Assembly: GCA_033961575.1 (NCBI GenBank)
Contig: CM066733.1
Coordinates: 103,507,921-103,571,920, forward strand
Direction: 5' to 3'
Length of the DNA: 64,000 nucleotides
Origin: Aselliscus stoliczkanus
Lineage: Eukaryota > Chordata > Mammalia > Chiroptera > Hipposideridae
The notes under the pieces were generated by a model. The model saw only the letters and a list, made by a program, of their open reading frames with translations. It was not told the origin of the DNA and did not search any database. Below, in pieces: positions 1 to 10,830 of the stretch. Within the stretch, counting starts at the first letter, position 1. Each line of letters opens with the position of its first letter. The position numbers and the translations under genes were made by a program.

Positions 1-1784
1 ATCAATATATAGGTCATTACTTGAGCGTCAGGCTGCCGTGGGCTGGCTTCTGGGATTTCTCCAAGTTGGAGAAAGGACACCTCCGTATCTTATCTGGGAG
101 AGAGGAGACCCTAGAACACAGGCAGATTGTGTTCTCTGTTTCCTTCTAATAACTCCAAGCCAAGAAAAGCCAGATCAAATTTCCCTGGACTAGCTCAAAT
201 CCAAAGGCTGTTACTGGAATCTTTCCTCTGACCGCCACCTCAAACAGCCTCCATCACTGTCTCTCTCACCCACACGAGGCCTCAGCTCTCTGGTAACAGA
301 GCACATGGACAAAACACCAAGATACATATCCCCATTCTTTCTCATGTCAATTCCCAGGATGTGAATCAGCCCCAGGGTTTTCCACCAGCCTGGTGGCTGA
401 GGTTGGTTGGGGTTCTGAGATCCTAGGAGGCATGTGGATGCCTAAAGGACCTAGTCAGTCATGTGACATATAAATTGCTTACTTTCCAAATCACAGTTGC
501 TGTCGCCCATGAAAAACCTTGTCAAGCCTGCAGGGTGCAGTGAGACAATGGAGGTTGGCTCTGATACTGTAATGGCTGCCTTCGTGTCGTACTAATTGCT
601 TGGCCCTGCTGCTTATTTGGCTCCACAGTTGGAGGAGAGGCCTTGTTTGTGCTGTACTTGTGTGTAATCTTAGATAAACTTACAAGACTCCCTTTTCTTA
701 ATATGATGCACCTCAGAACTAAATATTTCACCTGGTATTTTAAATATATGCAGACTGCTTCTCTAGAGCCAAACAAAATGAAAAGTTTTAAATCATCAGT
801 ACTTTCCTATCATGAAATAGTCACACAAACAACAAAATAAGATGAAGGAGCTGAGCATCATATATACAATTTTAGTCATTCTTAACTTTTACCACCTAAG
901 CAAAAAATAAATTATTTTTGTATACAAATAACATATGAGTGTTTGTCACCAATAATACGGAGAATAGCCCACTGCCTTCCCCTTAACCAAGAGTCAAGTA
1001 GTATCAGTAAACTAAATGGTGGTGAACGGTATTTCTAGCAGCCACTTTCAAAATGACTGTCCTGTGTTCACATCGAGTAAAGAGGAAAGCCTGACAAGTG
1101 TCAGGACTCCACCTGGATAATAGGCCTCAATCCAATAAACTGTGTTCAATGATTTCTTCAGCGAAGTGGCCAGACTCTCAGTAGACACTCTAAGCTCTTC
1201 CTTATAGCCCTACAGGGACAGCTCTGACTTCTTCATTAAATACCACAACTTTAGCAGTAGTGATTCAGGGTTACCTATAAAAATACACTCTATTGACAAG
1301 GATTATTTATGGAGAAGGGAAGACGTAAACATGTGGACTGTGAAATATATCTGGGATGTTGTCAGAAAGTCCCCATAAAATCAGGGCAAGCACATGGCAA
1401 CCTTTCTTTCCTCCTAATTATGAACACATAAGGAGTTTGTAGATATCGCTGTGAGGACTTCAACACATGAAGATATACAAAATTCTCTGAAGCACCTAAA
1501 AAAATAAAAATGATCATGCAGTTTAAAGAACTCTTGTCTTTACCATGTGCTTTCCTGTTCATTTTAATGTGAAACTATAAGGCTAAAAAGAATGACAGGA
1601 GATAAATTTGATTTTCTCTCACTAGCTCTCAGGTTTGGACTAGTCACTTACTTAGTAGAGTCATTTCAGTAGGAGACACAGGGAGCTTCACTTTTTAGTT
1701 TCTAACAGAACAAAAACTTGCATACTTCCCAGATTGTACTGGTAGGTGACTTAACAACAACATGCCATGTTGCACTGAAACCAT
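1..1784. other. Unique non-coding sequence, nothing recognised
   Basis: No repeat family, exon or RNA gene is recognisable by eye. Open frames here are short (under 70 codons), lack splice-flanked structure and overlap on both strands, as expected by chance. Composition is AT-rich and CpG-poor. Confidence 0.5.
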
Positions 1785-2410
1785 TGTATTAGCTTTCCAA
1801 TGCTACATAACAAATTGCCACAAAGTCAGCAGCAGCTTAAAACAACACCCATTCATTTACTCAGTTTCTCTATGTCCAAGTCTGAGCGTGGTATCACTAG
1901 GTTCTCTGCTCAAAGTCTCACCAAGCTAAAATCAGGGTGTCAGCCATAATCATCTGGTTCCTACAGTCTTCTAGGCTCATGTGGTTGTGGCAAAACTTAG
2001 TTCCTTGTGGCTGTAGGACAGAGGTCCCTGTTTTCTTGCTGGCTTTTAGCCAGGAACCAGTCTCAGCTTTTAGGAGCAACCCCCATTTCTTCTCATGTGG
2101 CCCCCTTCATCTTCAAAGCCAACAACAAAGACTCCCCCTTGCATAGAATCCTTCTCACACTTTGAATCTTTTTTTTTTTTTTTTTTTTTTTTTTCAGAAA
2201 AAGCTCTATCCCTTTTAGGGACTTACCTGGTTAGGTCAGGCCCACCTAGGATAATCTCCCCTTCTTAACACCATCTAATTGAAGACTTTAATGACATCTG
2301 CAAAATTCCTTTCCCATTAGAACAGTGTTTGATTAAATAACTGGGAGAAGGTGTGTGTATATTACAGGCTAGAGAATCATACGGGTCACTTGAGAATTCT
2401 GCCTACCACA
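1785..2410 (-). mobile_element. MaLR LTR, MLT1-like, reverse orientation
   Basis: On the plus strand the block starts TGTATTAGCTTTCCAATGCT and ends TTCTGCCTACCACA, so it has the TG...CA ends of an LTR. Internal landmarks match the antisense of a MaLR/MLT1-type LTR as remembered: 'taaaacaacacccattcattta', 'ttccttgtggctgtaggac', 'catcttcaaagccaac' and 'ggataatctccc'. The subfamily is not assigned. It appears to be a solo LTR, since no internal MaLR region flanks it. A run of 26 T (2169-2194) replaces roughly 25 bp expected at that place, probably by local slippage. Confidence 0.75.
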
Positions 2411-2970
2411 ATTGCATAAAAGAGGGAATGAAACCTGAATGTGACTGTCACTCTCAAGTGGATCTGCAGGAATCTGCTCTGTACCAGTTATGGAAGTTCC
2501 CTTTTGAGGGAGAGAAGGGGTGAAAGCAGCTGGGACTGCAGAGTACCAGTCAGTTTCTATGATGAGAACAAATGCCTCTAGTGAACATGATTACATGACA
2601 CAGACTGAGTCTGGGTCCCTACTCCCAGAGGAAAGAGAAGCTCAAAATGCAAATTTTTTTTAAAAAGAGTCATTTCAACCCCGTTTTTTGACGCTCTGTA
2701 AGAAGGAGCCATGCTCTTCTCTCCCTAAGCAGGAACTTGGCCAGTCTGAGTTTTCTCTTAAAGCTCACCCCAGAACTGACTAGACATGGAAGAAAGGTAG
2801 ACCCAGTTACTGGCTATCTCTAAAACCTGGCTGCTTACACTCCCCCAAGTTATGTGTGTAAGTGACTGAAAGGAAACTTCGGTCTCAACTCCATGGAATG
2901 GAACTTTAGGAAGATGATTTCAATAGGCTAGTTCTTAGGTGTAGACTGAGAGGAAAAGAAAGGGGAGGGG
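2411..2970. other. Unique non-coding sequence
   Basis: Nothing recognisable between the LTR and the microsatellite. Confidence 0.4.
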
Positions 2971-3034
<64 letters not shown>

Positions 3035-3150
3035 AAGAAAGAAGAAGAAGAAGAGAGGGGGAGGAAGGAAGGAAGGAAGGAAGGAAGGAAGGAAGGAAGG
3101 AAGGAAGGAAGGAAGGAAGGAAGGAAGGGAGGAAGGAAGGAAGGGAGGAA
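2971..3150. repeat. Compound microsatellite (GA)n-(GAA)n-(GGAA)n
   Basis: About 58 bp of GA dinucleotides (2973-3030) pass through AAAG and GAA units into roughly 90 bp of GGAA/GGGA tetramers (3061-3150). One strand is purely purine throughout. Reverse-strand open frames here encode only Ser/Leu and Pro/Leu/Ser/Phe low complexity and are not genes. Confidence 0.97.
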
Positions 3151-3648
3151 GGGGACTTTCATGACTCAGAAGTGAACTCAAGGGGCAAAACTAAAACTAA
3201 ATGTCTTCCTTTTTATTATAGTAGGCTTTTGTTTTGTTCTGTCTTCCTTCATTAGAGAAATTAACCAGACCTTGGACAGCTTAGACTTTTTTAAGTTTTT
3301 ATATGTTCTTAACCATAGCTTCAGTCTGGTGTGCTCTAAACACACTCTCCAGGGTAGTTAATTTTTCTTTATTATGAATTTTAAAATGGGAATTTTAACA
3401 GGTTAGCATTTCTTCCCCCAATAGGAGAGATCATTAGTATGTAAAAACCTATGTGAAGAATAACACCCTATCATGCTAGTCATTAACTATCTCCCTGCTT
3501 ACCCACATTCCCTGCCTTATATCCCACCCACTATCACTGACTAAGGCAGGAACATACCCAGTGCTTGACTCAGTTCCAGAAAACTCAAGTCTGTGACCAG
3601 AGAATAGGGAACTGGAGAGTCTGGAGGGAAAAAGAATTAAAAAATGGG

Positions 3649-4107
3649 CGGGCCAGCTGAGTGGCGCATTGGTTAGGAGTTGGCTTCGGATCCTAACCCT
3701 GAGCAGCAGGGCCCTGGTTCGGATCCCACATTAGGGTCAGTGGCATTGCAACTTTTACAGTTAAGATGGTGAACAACAGCTCGACCTGGAGCTAGGCTGC
3801 GGTGAGTCGCCGGTGATGGCATAGGCTGCAGTGGGGCTGCAGTGGGCTGCCGTAGGCTACTGTGAGCTACCGGGGGCTACTGTGCTTGGCTGACAGCTGG
3901 CATGAGCAGCCAGCAGCCGGTATGAGCTGCCGTGAGCTGCCATGAACGGCCATCCAATGGCAGGCAGTTGACTGTCTCACCCAGGAAGAGCACAAAATGG
4001 TGGTTCCAACATGGGCCAGTGAAGTGGTGTCCTCTACAACTAGACTGAGGAACAAGGGGACAGCAACTTTTCTATTCCCCTGCCCCAATTTCCCAATTTA
4101 AGAAAAA
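3649..4107 (+). mobile_element. Long composite tRNA-derived SINE with GC-rich body
   Basis: The head (3649 to about 3745) is the same tRNA-like sequence found in three other copies in this window, with a degenerate A box around 'cagctgagtgg' and a B box 'ggttcggatcc'. Unlike those short copies it continues into 'acaacagctcgacctggagc', then an imperfect 10-11 bp tandem region of 'gctgccgtgag' type (about 3795-3955), then 'acaactagactgaggaac' and a T/C-rich end 'ctattcccctgcccc'. Flanks form a target-site duplication of 18 bp with 16 matches (3631-3648 and 4108-4125; the boundary is ambiguous by a few G). This supports a complete retroposed unit rather than chance adjacency. The layout resembles SINEs of rhinolophoid bats from memory; the family name is not confirmed. 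Confidence 0.8.
3795..3955 (+). repeat. Imperfect 10-11 bp minisatellite inside the SINE
   Basis: Units such as 'ggctgcagtg', 'ggctgccgta', 'ggctactgtg' and 'gagctaccgg' follow one another, and related units return at 3925-3945 ('gagctgccgtgagctgcc'). It is the most GC- and CpG-rich stretch in the window. Stop codons and lack of conservation make the overlapping reverse open frame (3867-4088) meaningless. Confidence 0.75.
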
Positions 4108-4429
4108 AAGGAATAAAAAATGGGGATAAGAAGGCACATAAATAGCAGGAGACCAAAAGGGGCAAAGATGGGGACAGGGGGGTCTAGTAACCCCCAAGGT
4201 TCCTGGCCATGGAACTACATGTGTTCTATCCATGAAACAGTCCAGAGAGGTCACAATATTTAAGAGGGCACAACTAATACAAGCAGGAAAACTACAATGA
4301 CAGTGGCTGTGTCAGATGAATGAATTGCCCCAGGAGAACCCAATCATTTTGGCTATACTGCTCTCTTTGTCATGACAGTTATCCATTCTTACTTTCCCCT
4401 GAACGTGCAGATAACAATAAGTGATAATG

Positions 4430-4640
4430 AAGATAAAAATTATAGCAAATACTTATGCAATGTTTGTCTATACTAAACACTATCCTAAAGCATTTTATAT
4501 GAATTCATTTAATCTATACAACCACAAAATGTAAGTAAAATTATTATACTCATTTTATAGAGGAGGGAACTGAGTCCAAGATAACTTGCTCAAGAATATA
4601 TAGCTAGTACATGGGCAACAAGTTATTTGTGGACCTAGGG
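4430..4640 (-). mobile_element. MIR SINE, reverse orientation
   Basis: The plus strand reads like antisense MIR: 'aatacttatgcaatg', 'gcattttatatgaattcatt', then 'cattttatagaggagggaac' and 'aacttgctcaagaatatata'. These correspond to the MIR core and 3' part. It is heavily diverged, as expected for a pan-mammalian fossil. Confidence 0.85.
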
Positions 4641-5610
4641 TTATTTATGAATGAAATGGGGATGTGCTGCTATGGACACCACAGTAATTTCCACAGCCCA
4701 GTATCTTGCTCTGTGAGGGTACAATATTCCATAAAGGGAATATGTTAGAGTGGAGAATACTACTGATATAGAAATGGAGTAGAATAAGTGGAACATGTCT
4801 CCCTCATGACAAACAGATAATACATACAGATATTAGACTGAATGTCTTCCTCTTTAGCATGGTAGGGATTATTTTTCATCATTAAATTAAACTTAGTAGC
4901 TAGATGTGAATCTCAGCAACTAGAAAATGTGAAGTTCCACAACATCTGGGATAAGCGCGACTAGTGGCCAGGAATTCGAGGCTCTGGTTCTCTTATTTGG
5001 CTATGAAAAAGTTGGAATGTTGGAGTCTCGAGACCAGCTGCTATGTCTGTACAACGGATACAGTAATGCCTCACTTACTTTATGTTAGTAGGTTCTTAGG
5101 GACGTGAAATAAAAGAGACGCGTGTGTGTTTGGCAAAGAATAAAATTCTCTGAAAGAATAGTTTCTGAAAAGTCATTTCCAAGGATCCATAAGGGTTTGC
5201 AAAGTTGGCTGCATTTATATAAGAGAAAGAGAGGAAGTTCATGGTAGAAATGGTTCAGGACTCTATTTTCCTACATAAAGGGAGCTGGGGTCATGGAAAT
5301 CTAACTGGTTCATACTAGTAATATCCATTCACAGGTGAATCGTCACAGGTAGAGAGCATATTACTGACAGCAGAGAGAATCATTATGAGCAAAATGAAAC
5401 CCCAGACAGGCTTCATCTGAAACATCAAGAAATTGAAAGGAAAAGAAAAATACCAAAATACACTGGCCGGTGAAGCTATTTACTAGCCATCTACATATAA
5501 AGACACTGAACAGGGAAGAGGGAATTTGTAGTACAATGAACAATGCAGGAGCAGAGGTTAGGGGCACTGGCCCCCTACATAGTTTAAAACCTTCATAACA
5601 TTGACTTCCC
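4641..5610. other. Unique non-coding sequence
   Basis: No confident repeat or gene. A short stretch near 5062-5100 ('tgcctcacttac...ggttcttagggac') faintly recalls the end of a Tigger-type element but is too short to call. Confidence 0.35.
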
Positions 5611-5614
5611 AAAA

Positions 5615-5949
5615 ACTTAACTATAGCTGAACCTTTGTAACCTTGGGTTTTGCATCTGAGGATTCAACCAATAGTATTTTTGAACCATGGTTGGAAATCT
5701 GCGGATGTGGAGGGCTAACTATATTAATAGCTTACTGTTTACCAGAAGCCTTACCAAACACATAAATAGTGCATTAATATGTAATTTGTATGTTACATGT
5801 ATTATGTACTGTATTCTTACAATGATATAAGCTAGAGAAAAGAACATTATTAAGAAAATTACAAGTACATTTATTGAATTTATTGAAAAAAGTTAGTGTA
5901 TAAGTGGACCTGTGCAGTTCAAACCCAGGTTATTCAAGAGTCAACTGTT
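5615..5949. mobile_element. Tigger/TcMar-type DNA transposon remnant(s)
   Basis: The right end read in reverse is 'cagttgactcttgaataacc' followed by 'tgggtttgaactgcacagg' and 'tccacttatac', the terminal sequence of a Tigger-like element. The left part contains 'gcatctgaggattcaacc' and, inverted, 'ggttggaaatctgcggatg', which are two facing arms of a second short palindromic unit (about 5622-5724) flanked by 'actata'. It may be one internally deleted element or two adjoining ones. No transposase coding sequence remains. Confidence 0.65.
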
Positions 5950-6394
5950 CATGTATTCTGAATTGCTACATCTTTCTAGAGTCAACAGCAGAAGAAAGGT
6001 ATATTTAAATTAATCACATTTTAAAGATAAAAATTTTAAATCGACCTCACCATTTACATATATAGATATTGTCTCTTTCCTGTGGGAGTCAAAGTTATTT
6101 ACAAATTACAAAACACATTTTCTAATTTTCCCTGTGTTTCTAGTCTGTTAAACATACAAAGGCATATAAAACTCATAGCAATGCAATGTTCCTATCAGCG
6201 CAGAAAAACATTTTAAAGTACATTCAGTTCAACACATGTTTTTTGAGATAAGTGAATATGATTAGTATCCAGTATAATAGATACAATGGAAAATTTTTAA
6301 AAGCCTGAAGGACACAATCCAAGTAGCGTAATGACAATACTCAAAAATAAAAATGGTAAAATAACATAATTCTGCTACAAAAAAATTATCATGT

Positions 6395-7800
6395 AAGATG
6401 GCCTTGTGGATGAAGAAGACATTGATCTGAGCCTAAGGTAAATCTTAACCAGGTGTAGACTGGGATGAGGGGAGGAGGCAGGCAGACTTCCAAGACAAAG
6501 GTACATAGTGAGCAAAAGTATGAAAATGGAATGGAGTAGGGTTTTTACTGGGAAAATGTATAGCATAAAATAGATGGAGGCAGACATGGGAGTATAATCA
6601 AAGAGAAACAGTTGGTAAAAGATTTTGAAATTTTTTAACTGAACCGCTGAAGAATTTTGAAAACAACTATGATGTAAATGGAGATATTCTTTAGGAACAT
6701 TAATCTTGCATCATTGTAGGTTCAATTCAAACAGAGAAAAACTGACGGTCATGACCAGTTAAAGACTTAGCAGTGGGATGGGCAAAAAGTACTGCAAATT
6801 AAGGCAGAGTTGCAGGAACAAGAAAGACACAAAATGGTGCTTGAGACGAACAGAGAGAATTCTGTTCTGCGAGTATACAATATCTACAAAATCAAAATAA
6901 TGTAAATGTGTTTATTTGTGTTCATCCTATAACTAATTGGTAAACAAATTACAGAAAATTATCTGTTATAAGAGAAGAAAATGTCAACATTATTGACTTT
7001 CACAATAGCACGGTAATGAGGTAATGACGTTGCTGACAGAGATGTGAAAGTAGAAGGGGTTAGAGGTGATGGGAAAGTTGTGTGCACTAATATTCTTATC
7101 TCCCAATATGGAATTCAAAAGATACTGTCCAGGTTTTATGAAACAAAAGGTAGTGGTCTAAGCAGGATCGTTGAGGTTCTAGAGTCAACCAGTAAAGGAA
7201 CTACGCTAGTGTTATAGTAGCTATCTATGTTGCGGAAAGATGGGGGAGAAGAGGTGCGAGTCATATAAATCCTCAAGGAAGTCAACAGGAAACATCTAAA
7301 GTTGATATATCAGGATATAATGGCATAAGAACATAGTTAGTACTATTAATGTTATAATAAAAAAATGAAAAATAAGAGGAGAAATGATGGGCAAAGCTAG
7401 GATGGAACAAGGGGCTGTGGCTTTTTGTCACAAATTCTGCTGTACCCATTTGATTTTTAACCATGTGCATGAATTGCTTTGATTAAAAATGTAAATTAAA
7501 AATCAAAACCTAATTGATGAGGTTTGGCAACAGTTTCAACAGAAAAAGAAGAGTGAGAGGTTGGCTGATTTTCCACGTCTAATTGACTGAGAGTTTGGTG
7601 AGTGGAACATTAACGTTTACTGAGGAAGTCAGGAGGAGGAAAAATTTAGAGCAAGGTGAGATATGGAGTTTGGTTCCACACATAAATTTAAAAGTTAAAA
7701 TGAGTCTTAATGCAGTCATGGTGGATGCTACACAGGATTATAGTCAAACATTTGGGCTGGGTCAAAGGAGATATTCATTGCTTGGAGTGAATTAATTCAA
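6395..7800 (-). mobile_element. Diverged L2 LINE, reverse orientation (tentative)
   Basis: The block is purine-rich and reads like antisense L2 in the right order: 'atggccttgtggatgaag' near 6400, 'gctgaagaattttgaaaac' near 6645, 'catgaccagttaaagac' near 6750, and a region near 7670-7790 resembling the 'ggagtcatcagc' part. Divergence is high and parts (about 7260-7560) are not matched. No open reading frame of the L2 protein survives. Confidence 0.45.
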
Positions 7801-9359
7801 TCCTTAAGCAAAAGTACGGTGGGGGAAATATCAGCTTGCTTTGCTTGTTTTCCAGTTCAGTATAACCCAACCTGCCAAAGAATAAAAGACACTGAATAAT
7901 CCAATAAGAGCTGAACTAAAGGGAAATACAAAACTCCCATCTTGTGCTCTTGTTTCTGCTAAATTCAAAGAGATTAGCTTAATTTAAGCTAACAGAGGAC
8001 AAAAGATCAATGATAGAAAGAAGAGATAGAAAGCATTGTACATTTTAACTTAAAGATATAAAAATTACAGCATTGCCTGTTAAGCAGTACCTGTTATTTT
8101 CAGCCATTTTGAAATAATATTAAATACAAGTGTAAAAATTATCAAAGAAGAAAAAAGCATCACAATAACATTATTCAATATTTGGCATATTATAAAATTC
8201 TATTAGAAACTGTATTGCTAATGGTATATATAATGTTCACATAACTTTGATTAGTCAATTCATATGACCAAGAATTAAATGAATATGGGCACTGCTACAA
8301 CTGAGCTGATGAAATGTTTTGACAAGTCAACAGAACCCCTTTACTCTCCTGAAAGTAAAAAAGTCCTTCGCTTTTTGAAGAAAGTATGAGAGATGGGTAC
8401 ATTATTAAGGGGAAGTGAATCCTCGTAGCCAGATTGATACCCCTGACCAAGACGTCTCCCTTCTTATAACATTCTGTGTGGAGGTGAAAAAGAGGTGCTG
8501 TAATAAATTATAAATTTCTAACTGAGCCGGTCATAGTGGGTAGTCATGCCCCAGGCCTATAACTTCTTTAGTGAAAGTTTTTTTAAGTAAGTCCTGTCTA
8601 CTGTTCTTGTGCATCTAGGTTAACACACATTTGAAATGTCAAAGGTAATACCACTGGGAGATGTAACCATCTCAAGAAAGCACATAATCTGAACTATCCT
8701 GTAGTCCAATCCCATCCTTGCTTTCTCCCATTATCATGTGATCTTCTTTATGTTCCCTCCTTAATTTCAAATACATAAAAGAAAATGCAAAACTCATTCT
8801 CAGAAGTATTTCAAATCTTGTTTCCTGGCAATTGTCATCAGTTTTGGTTCAAATAAACTCTTATAAAAATTCTCTACAGGTTTAGACATTTTTTCTGTCA
8901 ACATTTGGTAGAATAAAAAGTCTGACTCCATCTTTTATGTTGGACCACTGATAGGTTTTAAGCCCTATCTTCCTCTCTTTTGCCCCAGATCTGGGAAAGC
9001 TGATAATAAAACATGAGCACTACCTTTTGTGGTGCTGGTGGAGAAGTTCAAACCATGGAAGCCTGGCCTATAGGTGGGAAGCTCCAGCCTAGACTTGCCC
9101 TCTATAACCACAGTTCAAAACAATGCCACTCATCTTTCCTTTCACTCAAGCCATTTTGGAATGGCTTTGGTGCCTGCTCTGCCCTCCCTAGTAAGCCTCA
9201 CTATGTGTGTAGTAAATTTTTTCCTGCTTTCTTGGTTGGTGCATGTGTAGCATGATCAGTCTCAACATCCAAACCAAACTGAGGTGAGGCATTGATTATG
9301 CTGTCTGTGGGGCAACACAAAACTAGTGGCTTCCCATCACCCTTAAGATAACTGACAAA
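7801..9359. other. Unique non-coding sequence, nothing recognised
   Basis: AT-rich with no repeat or exon structure that I can support. The 80-codon frame at 9013-9255 has no recognisable domain and no neighbouring splice structure. Confidence 0.4.
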
Positions 9360-9605
9360 ATAATAATACTGGCTAACACTTACATAGTGCTTGCTATGTG
9401 CCAGACATTACCCAAGGGTTCTTTACATGGACCAATTAATTACATTTGCATAAAAGTCCCATGAGATAGATACTATTATTATCAACCTCATTATAAAGTT
9501 GAAGATACTAAGTGGCCAATGTCACACTGCAAGGAAGAAGCAGAGCAGGATTTAAACCCAGGCCCTCTGGCTTGAAGAGCAATGCTTTCACTCGCTTCCC
9601 TGGAC
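9360..9605 (-). mobile_element. MIR SINE, reverse orientation, nearly full length
   Basis: Contains 'gtgcttgctatgtgccagac', 'gagatagatactattatt', 'gtcacactgcaaggaagaag' and 'ggatttaaacccaggccc', the antisense MIR landmarks from 3' end to tRNA-like head. It directly abuts a forward L2 fragment. Confidence 0.92.
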
Positions 9606-9625
9606 TGTTGAAGCTCTGATGCATA

Positions 9626-10115
9626 CATGGCCTGAAGAACCTGGCCCCTGCCCACCTTTCCAGCCTCATCTCCCACATCGTGCTCTCCATCTCTGCACCC
9701 CTGCCACATGGGTCGCTTTCAGATGGATTCCCATGCTCATGCTGTTCCCTTTACCCCTGGGTCATGCCCCTGTTCTTTCCTCTACTCTTTACCAAAGTAG
9801 CTCTTATTCAGCCTTCAACTCTCAGGACAGCCATTCCTGACCACCAGCCCCACTCTCACCTAGTCTTCAACTAGTTCAAATCTCCTTATTACAAGCTTCA
9901 CAGCATACTGTATACCCCTCATTTATGCGTTTATCAATCTTCTAGGTTTGCCTTTACTTGTATGATCATTTGGCTGTTTTTCTCTCTCAGTAGAACATCA
10001 GCTCTGTGACAGCAGGGACCATGTTTTTCTTTTTACTTACTGTTAAACTTTGTCAGTGCCTGGCATTGAACTAGGTCCTCGATAAATGTTAAATTTGTGG
10101 AATAAACAAATAATA
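9626..10115 (+). mobile_element. L2 LINE 3' end, forward
   Basis: Begins in the coding end of L2 ('catggcctgaag', 'ctggcccctgcccacc', 'agcctcatctcccac') and runs through to the characteristic 3' UTR 'gacagcagggaccatg', 'agtgcctggcattgaac' and 'gataaatgttaaatttgtgg'. Old and 5' truncated; no intact frame. Confidence 0.9.
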
Positions 10116-10604
10116 CAAAGTCATTTCCATTTCAGCCAGTCTAGTCGCTGCCTGTAACTAGACTTATACCTATAGGAAAAATTTAGAAACAAATGGGTTT
10201 TGTGGATTGATGTCATTTTTCCTACTCTGGAATTGGGAGTAGGAGTAATAAGAGTAACCCTACTCTTAAAGTTCCTGTAGGGTTTCTAGACGGGAAGAAG
10301 GAGTGGGTTTCTACTCCCTGGGTCCCTTTATAAAGTCTTCGATGAAGCACCCTTACATTCCAGCAGTGCCTGACTTGGGAGACCTACTGAGGGCCCCTCG
10401 AAGCTTCAGAGTAGGGAAGAAGCCAGGGCCAAACCTATGTCTTCACCCGCTTTCCATGCCCAGGCTAAAGATGGGCCTTTGTCTGTATACCAGTGTGGGG
10501 TTCAGCTCGTTTAGGGTCTTTTTCACTTCACCTAAAGACACGTAGCATCAGCTGATTTCCCACCTTACTAGACTGAACAATCTAGAGTGACAAAGAAGGA
10601 AGAG

Positions 10605-10830
10605 AGGCTCTAATTTAATTGAGTGCTCACTCTTCCTATTGTTTTTTATATATATATAATTTTTAAAATTCAATAGTCACATCTCCTGAAGTAATCTCTG
10701 AAGTAGCTAATTACATCCCAATTTTATAGATGAGAAGCTGAATAACCTACATTGTGTGCTCAGTAAACAGCAGTGGGTACATCAGGATTTGAACTCAGGG
10801 CTGAAATGGCTCCAAACCCCATGCCCTTTC
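10605..10830 (-). mobile_element. MIR SINE, reverse orientation, diverged
   Basis: Landmarks are 'attgagtgctcactcttcct', 'cccaattttatagatgagaa' and 'ggatttgaactcagggctg'. The middle is eroded and carries a short TA tract. Confidence 0.75.

Noticed and set aside
2906..3181. Reverse frames of 91 and 75 codons encoding Ser/Leu/Pro/Phe-rich proteins
   Set aside because: They are translations of the GA/GGAA microsatellite.
3795..3955. CpG island / promoter
   Set aside because: The GC-rich segment is the minisatellite body of a SINE, too short and bounded by the SINE's target duplication.
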